Shown here piece after piece: positions 1 to 8,722 of a stretch of 64,000 bases of DNA. Under the pieces are notes generated by a model. That model worked only from the letters and a program-made list of their open reading frames with translations. It searched no databases and had not been told where the DNA came from. Position 1 is the first letter of the stretch. Every line of letters starts with the position of its first letter. The translations under genes were made by a program, and so were the position numbers. Source of the stretch: RGIG8748 sp045539515 (GTDB lineage Bacteria; Bacillota; Clostridia; UMGS1810); NCBI GenBank assembly GCA_045539515.1, contig JAZQFN010000044.1, positions 10,315 through 74,314 on the forward strand. The letters are read 5' to 3'.

Positions 1-2379
1 AGCCATTTTACCGTGAATATTCTGTGCATCGTTAGAGAGCACCTGCTGAAGAAGAGTTACAACGTCATACATATATCCGGCACTTTCCTTAAGCATATTG
101 TAATCCTTAAGAAGTAGTTCCTTAGCTTCTATAAGCAAAGCTTTATCGTAGCTTATAACCGCGTTGCCCCAGGTGGAAGCTGCGTTAATGGCAAGGTTTG
201 GTCTTGCGTTAACTATAGATTCCGGTGCGCCCTGACCCAGCATATTAAGCTCAGCCTTGTACACGGTATCTTTTAATATCATCCATGCTTTATACGCGTT
301 ATGGCTTACCTTGCCGTATCTTCGGGTAATGTACTTTTTAATCCACAGGTCAAGGGATATTTCTTCCATAGGACGGCTTGCATCCTCCACCCACACGGAT
401 TCAAAAAAGAACTCGTAAAGAATGGGGTTATTGACACTTGCCTCGGGAGTAATGCCGATACCGGATACCGATTTGCAATTTGTAAACACCTTGGGTATTT
501 CCCTTGCAAGGTTATCAAGATGTCCGTGAAGTCCGAGTCTGCCGCCGAAGTTATTGAGCATACAATAAAGCCATGGAGTGTGATTGAATTCCTCATCATA
601 ACCAAAGGACGGATTATCCGGATTGCCCTTTGGGTAATTGGGCTGTTTTTCCGCGTATAAATCAAGAATTACGGCATGGTTTTTGCCTATATCCTCTATA
701 CCGCAAAGAAGCTCCGATGTGGGATTATTCTGCCAGGACTGAACCACCCACACGGCGTGGGGATTTTCCTCAAGCATTGCAGAAAGCACATTACGGGATA
801 TATCCCTTGGCGACATATCAAGAGTAATACCACCCTCATGGAATGGGTCTGTGGCAAAGAAATTACTTACATCGCCGTAAACTTCCTTTTGTGCTTCATA
901 GAATCTGTGAGCATACTTTTTAAAGCAATCCGAGGTGGTTTTGAGCATATCCGGTCTTCTGAAGGAACACCATGTGCCCTGAGGGATAACCTCGGCATCG
1001 GAATCGTAATCGCAAATATCCACGGGAACCATACCGCTGTAACCCTGCAGAATAGGCTTCATACCAAGCTTACGCATTTTAAGCTGATTTTTCCTTGCAA
1101 GGTCGCATCTTTCCCCAAACCATGAATCATGAACCGGACCGCCGAAGCCGGTGAGGTTCGCCATATATGCCCAGGCATAATATGCCGGACCTGCTATAAA
1201 TCTTTTAATCGCATCGTGAGAATAACCCAGGCCCTTTAAAAATCTGCGCCATACTTCCTCTTGGGCGGTGGCATCAAGCACAAGATTTACACCGTTTAAA
1301 GCAAGCCAATCAAGCTCGTTTTGCCATTCTTCCTCGCCCCAGAACGCCATAGAGTAAGACAAAGTGCAATAGTTGTAAGCGTAACGGATTTTAGCCTTTG
1401 TTTCTCTATGTATTACCTCTTCTACAGGAATTGGTTCATCAGGCATACTAATCTGATCGCCAACCTGAGATATGTTGACATTGCAGTAGTATTTAAGATA
1501 ATGGTTAATACCTGTAGCAAGAGAAACACCGTTATTTCCAGAAATTTTGATTTTTCCGTTACAATTTTCTATTTCAAAATAATCATATTCCTTTTCCTCG
1601 GAAAGCTCGAGGACGAACCAGTTCTTATACTCTGCTCCAACACGTCTTTCTACAATGGAATATACTTCCGCTAAGGTATCATCGGTTGTTATTTCCACAT
1701 TGTATTTACTGTCCTTAAATGACGGAATATCAATTTCGGGAGGATATATCACGGGGGTGCCGCTTTCACTGCCGGTAAATTCTATTTTATTAAGCACCGC
1801 CTCGGAGGATGCGGAGTTATACTCTATGTATACACGGATTATCCTTGCTTCTTTACCGTTTAAATTATACACTTCTCCGCTTTCGGTGCAGGATTCCTTT
1901 GATGTTTTGCGAGCAACTTCATCAAAATCCCTGCCGTTCAAGCTTGTATATACGGTATACTGCGAATATCCTTCCAACGGTGTAAAAACAGTTACGGTAT
2001 CAAGGTAGTAATTCTTTTTAAGGTCTGTATCCTTATACAAAGGATAGCACTTGGCAAGATCTATATCCTCTGCCAGAAACAGCTCAACCTTGCTTACAAA
2101 AGCATCTTCCTCGGAAAGAGTTATGTAGATATCCGATGCGGTAACTGCGGCATTGGGTACAAATTCCAAAGTGGAATTTACCACGCCGGTTGCATTTGAA
2201 AACCATATAAGGTCGGATGTTACTCGGTTCTGAGCGTATTCAACAGTGGCATTTACAGCCATGCCGTCCACTTCTCCCCCAATGGTAACATTAATCTTGG
2301 CTATATTGTAATTGGTATCAAGGTGTACAACACCGACACCGTCTTCAATTTTAATATCAGTAATTACTTTAGTATTCAT
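1..2379 (-). CDS. GH89 alpha-N-acetylglucosaminidase, 3' end beyond window
   Basis: This frame is open from an ATG at 2379 down to base 1, so at least 793 residues are encoded and the C-terminus lies outside the window. The first 220 or so residues look like beta-sandwich accessory domains (F5/8-type or GH89 N-terminal). The catalytic part follows, with the family hallmarks YNYCTLSYSMAFW, LDWLALNGVNL, FHEGG and GIGITPEAS. Glu515 in FHEGG and Glu646 in TPEAS match the acid/base and nucleophile of GH89; they are 131 residues apart, as in human NAGLU (316 and 446). Family members remove terminal alpha-linked GlcNAc from heparan sulfate or mucin glycans. An AGGTG site lies 7 bases before the ATG. 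No clear signal peptide is seen at this start, so the enzyme may be cytoplasmic. Confidence 0.93.
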   Translation of the reverse strand, partial: MNTKVITDIKIEDGVGVVHLDTNYNIAKINVTIGGEVDGMAVNATVEYAQNRVTSDLIWFSNATGVVNSTLEFVPNAAVTASDIYITLSEEDAFVSKVELFLAEDIDLAKCYPLYKDTDLKKNYYLDTVTVFTPLEGYSQYTVYTSLNGRDFDEVARKTSKESCTESGEVYNLNGKEARIIRVYIEYNSASSEAVLNKIEFTGSESGTPVIYPPEIDIPSFKDSKYNVEITTDDTLAEVYSIVERRVGAEYKNWFVLELSEEKEYDYFEIENCNGKIKISGNNGVSLATGINHYLKYYCNVNISQVGDQISMPDEPIPVEEVIHRETKAKIRYAYNYCTLSYSMAFWGEEEWQNELDWLALNGVNLVLDATAQEEVWRRFLKGLGYSHDAIKRFIAGPAYYAWAYMANLTGFGGPVHDSWFGERCDLARKNQLKMRKLGMKPILQGYSGMVPVDICDYDSDAEVIPQGTWCSFRRPDMLKTTSDCFKKYAHRFYEAQKEVYGDVSNFFATDPFHEGGITLDMSPRDISRNVLSAMLEENPHAVWVVQSWQNNPTSELLCGIEDIGKNHAVILDLYAEKQPNYPKGNPDNPSFGYDEEFNHTPWLYCMLNNFGGRLGLHGHLDNLAREIPKVFTNCKSVSGIGITPEASVNNPILYEFFFESVWVEDASRPMEEISLDLWIKKYITRRYGKVSHNAYKAWMILKDTVYKAELNMLGQGAPESIVNARPNLAINAASTWGNAVISYDKALLIEAKELLLKDYNMLKESAGYMYDVVTLLQQVLSNDAQNIHGKMA

Positions 2380-2494
2380 TTGACACCTGCTTTCTGTTTT
2401 TGACATTATATAATTTATGTGATAGAAAAGATGCACCTTGTTTTGTCGATATGCAATCTTCTATTGCTCAATATTTTTACATTCGCTCAAAACC

Positions 2495-2594
2495 CGATAT
2501 GATATAAATCTCGTTGCGTCAGCAACATATTGAACCGCAAGGCATATCGAGTGCAACTGCACATATCGAAAATCTCGTAAGATATTTATATCGC
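2495..2594. repeat. Short palindromic element between GH89 and AraC genes
   Basis: The ends are an inverted repeat (GATATAAAT at 2501-2509 and ATTTATATC at 2584-2592). Inside are two further small hairpins, GTTGC/GCAAC and GTGC/GCAC, and two CATATCG words. No frame is open across it. It resembles the roughly 100-base hairpin elements common in gut Clostridia, but only one copy is seen here, so its repeat status is inferred. Confidence 0.55.
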
Positions 2595-2662
2595 TGAATT
2601 CAAGCATAGTTTGGGCTCATTATACCACAAAATCTTTAAAATAACAATAATTACATTGACTT

Positions 2663-3454
2663 TTATAGTTTACGGTACATTACGGGCACTTCACCGTACA
2701 TCTTCTTAAATCTTCTGGAAAAGTAACCCTGAGATGAAAATCCCAGCTCTTCACTTACTTCCATACAACTTTTGCCGTCCACAAGAAGTTCCTTTGCTCG
2801 TTTCAACTTCATTTCATTAAAAAACGAAATACACCCCATGCCCGTATAATAACTAAAAAGCTTTTTAAGAGTAGTTGAACACACTCTGCATTCCTTGGCA
2901 ATATCAGATACGGTAAGCTTTCGGTGAAGATTTTCCTGCATATACTTTACCGCTTTGTTATAAATAAAGGAATTTCCGTTTACTTCGTTAACTGAAAATT
3001 TTTCGTTATCAAAGGAATACTGCAGAAATACCTCAAGGAGATTAAGGGCACTTTCGGACACATCAACACAATCACCTTCGGTATTAACCGAATCCGATTC
3101 CATTTCATTCATAAACATTTTAAGAAGGCTGTTTGTATTGTTATCCATCGAGTATACCGAAAAGAAGTTACTGACAATCTGCTCCCTTGCTTCAAACTGT
3201 ATAACAATCATTTCGGCAGGTCTATTGCCTTTTACACGATTTTGATGGAAAGCAAAAGAAGGCATAAGCACCATTTCCCCTTTGCCCACCGAGTATATAC
3301 CGTCCTCACAGGTTATTTCCATAGAGCCGTTAAGGATAACATTTACTTCAACATCACCGTGACGGTGCCCGGTAAAAACATAGTCGGGTTTGTGATTATA
3401 GTGATAGTACTTATTTAAACTTTTAATATGAAATTTGTTTTTTATTATCTTCAT
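2663..3454 (-). CDS. AraC-family transcriptional regulator
   Basis: The 263-residue protein has an N-terminal cupin (about residues 20-100, with the HRHGDVEVNVILNG metal/sugar-pocket signature) and a C-terminal double helix-turn-helix (about 165-263, ending RRFKKMYGEVPVMYR). This is the arrangement of sugar-responsive AraC activators. The start at 3454 has GAGG eight bases upstream. It lies between the GH89 gene (same strand, downstream) and the GH31 gene (divergent), so it probably controls one or both; the shared 117-base spacer with GH31 contains a perfect inverted repeat. The inducer cannot be read from sequence. Confidence 0.92.
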   Translation of the reverse strand: MKIIKNKFHIKSLNKYYHYNHKPDYVFTGHRHGDVEVNVILNGSMEITCEDGIYSVGKGEMVLMPSFAFHQNRVKGNRPAEMIVIQFEAREQIVSNFFSVYSMDNNTNSLLKMFMNEMESDSVNTEGDCVDVSESALNLLEVFLQYSFDNEKFSVNEVNGNSFIYNKAVKYMQENLHRKLTVSDIAKECRVCSTTLKKLFSYYTGMGCISFFNEMKLKRAKELLVDGKSCMEVSEELGFSSQGYFSRRFKKMYGEVPVMYRKL

Positions 3455-3501
3455 AAGCCAACCTCATTACGACCGATAATGTAAATTTTATACCTGAATT
3501 T

Positions 3502-3518
3502 ATATATACAGTATATAT
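3502..3518. promoter_or_regulatory. Inverted repeat in AraC/GH31 divergent spacer, possible operator
   Basis: ATATATAC and GTATATAT flank a single central A. It sits about 10-25 bases upstream of a good -10 box (TATAAT at about 3527) for the GH31 gene, while the -35 region of that promoter is poor. A weak -35 next to a palindrome fits activator control. The repeat is AT-rich, so chance is possible. Confidence 0.4.
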
Positions 3519-3571
3519 TTTCTATTGTATAATCAAAACAACATAATGTCAATACGAAAGGCTGTGTTATA

Positions 3572-5122
3572 ATGAAATACACATTCTCTATGGAAAAAGA
3601 CGAATACTGGTGGGGAGGCTCTGCTGTAGACGGCGACAAATGTCCCTTTGACAAAACTACAGAGATTGAAAGAGATTTTACATGGAACTGTCCGAACCAG
3701 ACAATGCCGATGTATCTTTCCTCTAAAGGCAGATGCATATGGTGCGAGGACGGGTTTAAAGTGAAGATTTCAAATGGCGTATTTGAAATTGATGCTCCCT
3801 CCGAGGTAACGCTTGAACAATTCGGTAACAACTTAAAAAGTGCATATAAGGGTGCCATGGAAAAGCACTTTCCTCCATCGGGAAAAAAGCTTAATAATAT
3901 ATTCTTTAAAGTACCCCAGTACAACACATGGATGCAGATGACCTATCATCAGACACAGGAAGGTGTAATGGAATACGCCAGAGGAATTATAGAAAACGGC
4001 TTTACTCCGGGAATACTGATGATAGACGAAGGTTGGGCAAGAAATTACGGTGAGTGGGATTTTGATAAGCTTAAATTCCCCGACCCCAAGGCAATGACGG
4101 ACGAGCTCCACAAAATGGGATTTAAGGTGATGCTGTGGGTTGTACCGGCGGTTCGCCCGGACGGACTTTTCTTTCTTAAGCATACCGCAAAATATCTTAA
4201 TGCGCCTCACGCCGATGAAATATTCCTTAGAAACAAAGACGGCAAAATTGCCCTTGGCGAATGGTGGAACGGCTACAGCGCAATGCTTGATATGACAAAG
4301 GAATGTGACAGAGATTACCTTGACAAACAGCTTAAATATCTTATAGAAGAATACGGAATAGACGGCTTTAAGTTTGACGGAGGTACGGTTGAAAGGTACT
4401 CCGACCATTCATCCCGAACCGGAGAAGTTGACGATATCCACACACCCCACGAGAGAAATATTGCATGGAATGAATTTGGCACAAAATACGAATACCACGA
4501 ATACAAAGACACATTTAAAGGTGGCGGTAAGCGTTCCATACAGAGAATCCGGGACAGAAACCATTCCTGGGACGGCGAAGGACTCTCTACCCTTATGCCC
4601 TACGCTCTGCTTCAGGGACTATTGGGTCATCCGTACATTTGCCCGGATATGATTGGTGGCGGTGAATGGACTGTAAGAGAACTTAACCAAAAGGTTGACG
4701 AGGAGCTTTTTGTACGAATGGCACAGACCTCGGCACTATTCCCCATGATGCAGTTCTCCTGGGCACCATGGGAAGCGGTAACGGAAGATGCTCTGGCATG
4801 TATTAAAAATGCCGAAAAGCTCCACAACAGATTTTCCGAGAAAATATTGGAGCTTGTAGAGAATGCCTACGAAACCGGTGAGCCAATAATGCGAAATCTT
4901 GAATACAACTATCCACACAAGGGCTACCACAGCATAACAGACATCTTTATGCTGGGGGAAGATGTATTGGTGGCACCTGTTGTGGTAAAAGGAATGGTCG
5001 TAAGAGACGTGGTTCTCCCGGAAGGAAGCTGGGAAGGCTTTGACGGCAAAATTTACCGTGGCGGACAGACAGTTTCCATACCGGTGACACTAAATGACCT
5101 GCCCTATTTTATAAAAAAATAG
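3572..5122 (+). CDS. Glycoside hydrolase family 31 protein
   Basis: This 516-residue protein covers the GH31 TIM barrel but has a short N-terminal beta domain compared with the usual 650-800 residues. The nucleophile is Asp269 in DGFKFDGG and the acid/base is Asp359 in CPDMIGGG; both match GH31 spacing. MIDEGWARNYGEWDFD and WVVPAVRPDG are typical barrel strands. A C-terminal beta region follows (LGEDVLVAPVV). GH31 enzymes act on alpha-glucosides, alpha-xylosides, alpha-galactosides or alpha-GalNAc; the exact substrate cannot be fixed here. No signal peptide, so probably intracellular. GAAAGG lies 10 bases before the ATG. It is divergent from the AraC gene. Confidence 0.92.
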   Translation: MKYTFSMEKDEYWWGGSAVDGDKCPFDKTTEIERDFTWNCPNQTMPMYLSSKGRCIWCEDGFKVKISNGVFEIDAPSEVTLEQFGNNLKSAYKGAMEKHFPPSGKKLNNIFFKVPQYNTWMQMTYHQTQEGVMEYARGIIENGFTPGILMIDEGWARNYGEWDFDKLKFPDPKAMTDELHKMGFKVMLWVVPAVRPDGLFFLKHTAKYLNAPHADEIFLRNKDGKIALGEWWNGYSAMLDMTKECDRDYLDKQLKYLIEEYGIDGFKFDGGTVERYSDHSSRTGEVDDIHTPHERNIAWNEFGTKYEYHEYKDTFKGGGKRSIQRIRDRNHSWDGEGLSTLMPYALLQGLLGHPYICPDMIGGGEWTVRELNQKVDEELFVRMAQTSALFPMMQFSWAPWEAVTEDALACIKNAEKLHNRFSEKILELVENAYETGEPIMRNLEYNYPHKGYHSITDIFMLGEDVLVAPVVVKGMVVRDVVLPEGSWEGFDGKIYRGGQTVSIPVTLNDLPYFIKK

Positions 5123-5132
5123 CAATGCATGT

Positions 5133-5175
5133 AAAAGCAAAGCACCCCTAAGGTTAAAGCGGTGCTTTGCTTTTT
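5133..5175 (+). terminator. Rho-independent terminator shared by GH31 and vWA genes
   Basis: A 14-base-pair stem (AAAAGCAAAGCACC with GGTGCTTTGCTTTT) is followed by T residues on the plus strand and flanked by A residues on the left. It can therefore serve both convergent genes. Confidence 0.9.
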
Positions 5176-5179
5176 AACA

Positions 5180-5830
5180 TTATCTTGATTTTTTCCTTTC
5201 CGTATAATCCTTATCTATATCATTGCGCCAGCTTGGTGCCATATAGCCTTCTGACCTTACGGAACACACGGCATCTGCCACCGCATTATACATACAGGCT
5301 GTACCCTTTGCATCTGCATGATAATTTACAGCACAATCGGAAGATATTCCAAATCGCCCCGCTGCTTCAACAGCATCTATATTTGCTCCCAAAAAGAGAA
5401 ATTCCCAGCCTACTTTCTTCTTAGCATCAATCATTGATTTAATGTTTTCTCCGGTAAACTTACAGCTTGAATTTTCCATACCGTCTGTGGTTATTACAAA
5501 AACTGTATTTTGAGGCACATCTTCCGGTCGGATATATTTGTGAATATTTTCTATATGGTCTATTGCCTCTCCTACTGCATCATAGAGGGCGGTGCTTCCT
5601 CTTACAACATAGGTTTTGCTATCCATTTGCGGAACATTCTCCAAAAGATGCCTGTCATGCACAAGTTCCGTAATGTTATCAAAAAGATATGTAGACACAT
5701 AGCACTTGCCGTCTTGCTCTTTCTGCTTTTTGATCATTGCGTTAAAGCCTCCTATGGTGTCCGATTCAAGCCCTGCCATGGAGCCGCTTCTGTCAAGAAT
5801 AAATACCAGTTCTGTTACATTGTTTTTCAT
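5180..5830 (-). CDS. vWA domain protein
   Basis: A single von Willebrand A domain fills this protein. The MIDAS motif DRSGSM is at the N-terminus, followed by RGSTALYDA (Thr) and TTDGMENSS (Asp), so metal binding looks intact. There is no signal or membrane segment. I chose the ATG at 5830 because AGAGAGG lies 10 bases upstream; the frame extends to an ATG at 5851 with no ribosome site. It is the last gene of the DUF2130-macro-vWA unit, 83 bases after the macro gene stop. Small cytoplasmic vWA proteins like this often occur with Ter-type or phosphatase/kinase stress modules, where they act as metal-dependent adaptors; the role here is unknown. Confidence 0.85.
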   Translation of the reverse strand: MKNNVTELVFILDRSGSMAGLESDTIGGFNAMIKKQKEQDGKCYVSTYLFDNITELVHDRHLLENVPQMDSKTYVVRGSTALYDAVGEAIDHIENIHKYIRPEDVPQNTVFVITTDGMENSSCKFTGENIKSMIDAKKKVGWEFLFLGANIDAVEAAGRFGISSDCAVNYHADAKGTACMYNAVADAVCSVRSEGYMAPSWRNDIDKDYTERKKSR

Positions 5831-5913
5831 AATAAAAAACCTCTCTTTCATTTATTTGATGGCTTAAGTATACCACCATGAAAAAGAGGTTTGGTCGCTT
5901 TACAGGCGACAAT

Positions 5914-6981
5914 TTACGCACCAAGTAAATTTTGGTCGAAAGCAAAAAGGGTTTCGTTTATTTTAAACATATCGTAATTTTTATTTGAAATAAAATACTC
6001 TATAATAATATCAAATTTGCTGCTGTGAGAGAGAGCAAATCCTGCTCTTGCAATAAAATCTCTGGTTTCGTCAAGGCTTAGCTCAAGAGCTATGGCAAAG
6101 GCAAGAGCCGTAGCCTTTGAAGGCTTATAGTCCGGGTTGTTCCTTATTTTAGAAAAAAGCTTACGGTCAACATTTGCTTTTTTGTATATATCGGAATCCT
6201 TTTTACCTGTGCGGTCAATAAGCTTTAAAAGTGTTTCAGAAAAGCCTGCATCTGTCCGGCAAAGCAAATCTTCAAGTTCACCTTCATCAGTAGCCCAAGC
6301 CCCTGTCGACATAGGTAAAAATTCACTATCACAGCTTTTAGGCATTGCATAGGTAAAATTTCTGCAAGCATTTGAAGCATCTATAATCTGCTTAAGTTCT
6401 TCCTCACGGACATCACATTTATTGCTGAAACCATATTCGTCTAAGGTTTTATCCAGGATGTAATTTTCATCTATGTAGCTTGATACCGAATTAAACAGCT
6501 TTTCAGAAAGGACAAAGGCATCACGGCTGAATACTACAAGATAGATATCCATTTCGTGGTTCATTAAAAAGCTGCTGAACACGCTTATTGCAATCTCCAA
6601 AGCCAAAGCTTTGGGGAAGCCGTGATTTCCTGCGGAAATAAGGGGAAAGGCAACAGACTGACAGCTATTGTCAAGCGCAAGTTTAAGTGAGGTTTCATAG
6701 CAGCTGCGAAGAAGATTTTCCTCATCGTAAGTTCCTCCCTGCCATACGGGTCCTACCGTGTGAATAACAAAGTTCGCATCAAGCATATACCCATCTGTTA
6801 TGGCAGATTCGCCAACGGGGATTTTGCCTATTTTCCGCCTTTCGGCAATAAGCTGCTCCCCTGCCTTTAAGTGAATACCTGCATCAACTCCGTAGCCGAT
6901 AACAGGCTCGGGATTTGCAGTATTTACAATAGCATCAACCTTCATATTAACAATATCATTGCGTACAATTTCAAAGGGCAT
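5914..6981 (-). CDS. Macro domain protein with C-terminal HTH-like region
   Basis: Residues 1-160 form a macro domain: DAIVNTANPEPVIGYGVDAGIH, HTVGPVW and SAGNHGFPK are the ADP-ribose-binding loops. Family members bind or hydrolyse ADP-ribose adducts or O-acetyl-ADP-ribose. Residues about 250-355 are an all-alpha region (VDRKLFSKIRNNPDYKPSK, then ALELSLDETRDFIARAGF) that resembles a Cro/XRE-like helical domain found alone or fused to macro domains in Firmicutes. An AGGT site lies 9 bases before the ATG. The gene starts 36 bases after the DUF2130 stop and is followed by the vWA gene, so the three are probably one transcript. Confidence 0.88.
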   Translation of the reverse strand: MPFEIVRNDIVNMKVDAIVNTANPEPVIGYGVDAGIHLKAGEQLIAERRKIGKIPVGESAITDGYMLDANFVIHTVGPVWQGGTYDEENLLRSCYETSLKLALDNSCQSVAFPLISAGNHGFPKALALEIAISVFSSFLMNHEMDIYLVVFSRDAFVLSEKLFNSVSSYIDENYILDKTLDEYGFSNKCDVREEELKQIIDASNACRNFTYAMPKSCDSEFLPMSTGAWATDEGELEDLLCRTDAGFSETLLKLIDRTGKKDSDIYKKANVDRKLFSKIRNNPDYKPSKATALAFAIALELSLDETRDFIARAGFALSHSSKFDIIIEYFISNKNYDMFKINETLFAFDQNLLGA

Positions 6982-7017
6982 TTCATTACCTGCTTTCCCT
7001 GTAATTTATATGATGCA

Positions 7018-8235
7018 TTAATCCTCTTCAAGCTCTGCAAACTTAGCCGCCATAGTGGGATTATTTCTTGTTAATCTCTTAATGGAAAGCTCCTCTGCTT
7101 TGTTGTTGGCAAGTCTTAAGTTATTTTCCGAGGACAAAAGTGCATCTTTGGTCTTTTGCAAATGGTCTATCGTTTTGTCTATTTCTTCAATTGCTTTTTT
7201 AAACTTTTCGCTGGCAAGTCTGTAGTTTCTGGAGAACTTGTCCTTAAACTCATTCATATCCTCTTCAAAATGAGCTATATCAATATTCTGATTTCGGATT
7301 TCCGCAAGCTCCTGTTTGTACTGAAGGGCATTCAGGGAGGCATTTCTCAAAAGTGTAATCATAGGTATAAAGAACTGCGGTCTTATAACATACATCTTGG
7401 GGTATCTGTAGGACACATCAACGATACCGGTATTATACAACTCATTATCCGCCTCAAGTAGTGACACAAGAACTGCATATTCGCACTTCTTTTCGTTTCT
7501 GTCTTTATCCAGTTCTTTAAAGAAATCCTCGTTCTTATGCTTGGTGGCGGTTTCGTCCATTTCGTTTTTCATTTCAAACATAATGGATATAAATTCCGTA
7601 CCGTCCTCTGCATATTCTTTAAATATGAAATCCCCTTTACTTCCGGTTCTGGCGTCGTTGTCTTTTTCAAAATAAGCATTTTTAAACCCGGTTGCTCTAA
7701 GTTTGTTGAACTCTATTTCGCAGTGCTGTTCAAGTGTTTCGCCAACCATTTTAGTGGACTGTCTTGCTTTTAAATCTTTGTAGTAGGCAATCTGTTCGTC
7801 TTTTCCTTTAAGCTTTTCCTCATAGCTTTCCTTGAGGGTCTGTTCTTTGAGCTGTGCCGTCTTTTCGTTGGTTTCTATTTTGCCGTTAAGAAGTGCAATT
7901 TCTTCTTTTTGACGAAGTATTTCCTTTTCCCTTTCGGTAACTGCTTCATTAATCGCGAGCTTTTTTTCGGTTTCCATGGAATCAGTTCTGGATTTGAGCT
8001 TTTCCTGTAGGGACTGAATCTCGGCATCCTTTTGGGCAAGCTCTTTATTTAAGCTTTCGGATATTTCGCTTCTGGCAAGCTTAACGGCGGTTTCCTTATC
8101 GCGCAGATGGTAAGCTTCCCTCTCCTCTATTTCTTTGGCAAATTCCTTATCTCTTACCTGTTTTACTATGGAATCATAGCCTGATTCATCAACTTGAAAA
8201 ACTTCTCCGCAGTTGGGGCATTTTATCTCTTGCAT
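7018..8235 (-). CDS. DUF2130 coiled-coil protein with nuclease-like core
   Basis: The protein (405 residues) begins with a CPNCG knuckle at residues 6-10, then a long charged coiled coil (about 25-165), then the DUF2130 core and another coiled coil. In the core, Gly201-Asp202 (SKGDFIF) and Glu221-x-Lys223 (MFEMKNE), preceded by Glu171-region acids (LEQHCEIEF), form a D...ExK arrangement like PD-(D/E)XK nucleases. That reading is mine; the family is formally of unknown function. It has its own promoter at 8258-8286 and is first in a unit with the macro and vWA genes. No membrane segment. Confidence 0.85.
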   Translation of the reverse strand: MQEIKCPNCGEVFQVDESGYDSIVKQVRDKEFAKEIEEREAYHLRDKETAVKLARSEISESLNKELAQKDAEIQSLQEKLKSRTDSMETEKKLAINEAVTEREKEILRQKEEIALLNGKIETNEKTAQLKEQTLKESYEEKLKGKDEQIAYYKDLKARQSTKMVGETLEQHCEIEFNKLRATGFKNAYFEKDNDARTGSKGDFIFKEYAEDGTEFISIMFEMKNEMDETATKHKNEDFFKELDKDRNEKKCEYAVLVSLLEADNELYNTGIVDVSYRYPKMYVIRPQFFIPMITLLRNASLNALQYKQELAEIRNQNIDIAHFEEDMNEFKDKFSRNYRLASEKFKKAIEEIDKTIDHLQKTKDALLSSENNLRLANNKAEELSIKRLTRNNPTMAAKFAELEED

Positions 8236-8257
8236 AACATATCACTCCTATAAAAAA

Positions 8258-8286
8258 AGTATAGCATAATATCTTTTAAAATTCAA
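8258..8286 (-). promoter_or_regulatory. Sigma-70-type promoter of the DUF2130-macro-vWA unit
   Basis: On the minus strand, TTGAAT (8281-8286) and TATACT (8258-8263) are separated by 17 bases. It lies within the spacer after the deformylase gene, so the DUF2130 unit need not depend on read-through. Confidence 0.65.
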
Positions 8287-8297
8287 TCAAAGTGCAC

Positions 8298-8711
8298 CTA
8301 TATAAGTACACCGTTGCAATGGTCAATTTCGTGCTGGATAATTTGTGCAGTCCAACCCTCAAAGCTTTGGGTATGCTCTTTAAAATCCATAGTCTGAAAT
8401 TTTACCCAGATTTTCCCGTAGCGTTTTGTTTTCCTTGGACCCCCAAGAAGAGACAGGCAGGACTCCTCCGCGTCATAGGGCTCCGATGAGGACACTATCT
8501 CGGGATTTAGCATTGTAAGGTATATCCCCTCATTATTTACGCAGATAATCCGTTTTTTAACACCTATCATATTGGCAGCCATACCCACACAGGTGTCTTT
8601 GTAACTTAAAAGAGTTTCCATGAGATCCATTGCGGCCTGCAAATCCATTATTGTGGCGTCCGTTGATTTTTGTGCCAGAAAAATCGGGTCATGAACCAGT
8701 TCTTTTATCAT
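8298..8711 (-). CDS. Peptide deformylase-like protein with altered motif I
   Basis: At 137 residues this is a short deformylase. Motif III, QHEIDHCNG, keeps both zinc histidines and the catalytic Glu, and motif II is EESCLS with the zinc Cys. Motif I is CVGMAANMIG, where canonical enzymes have GxGxAAxQ: the oxyanion-hole Gln is Met and the first Gly is Cys. The usual Gly in motif II is Ser. It could still act on N-formyl-Met peptides or have another substrate. It starts 11 bases after the YgjP-like gene stop, in the tag operon. Confidence 0.85.
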   Translation of the reverse strand: MIKELVHDPIFLAQKSTDATIMDLQAAMDLMETLLSYKDTCVGMAANMIGVKKRIICVNNEGIYLTMLNPEIVSSSEPYDAEESCLSLLGGPRKTKRYGKIWVKFQTMDFKEHTQSFEGWTAQIIQHEIDHCNGVLI

Positions 8712-8722
8712 TAAGTATCACC

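Noticed and set aside
301..2008. Plus-strand open frames of 65-149 codons at the left end
   Set aside because: They are antisense shadows of the GH89 gene, whose minus-strand frame is open to base 1 and carries family motifs.
5895..5911. GTCGC/GCGAC hairpin after the macro gene as a terminator
   Set aside because: The stem is only 5 base pairs and the following T-tract starts late; transcription into the vWA gene is more likely.
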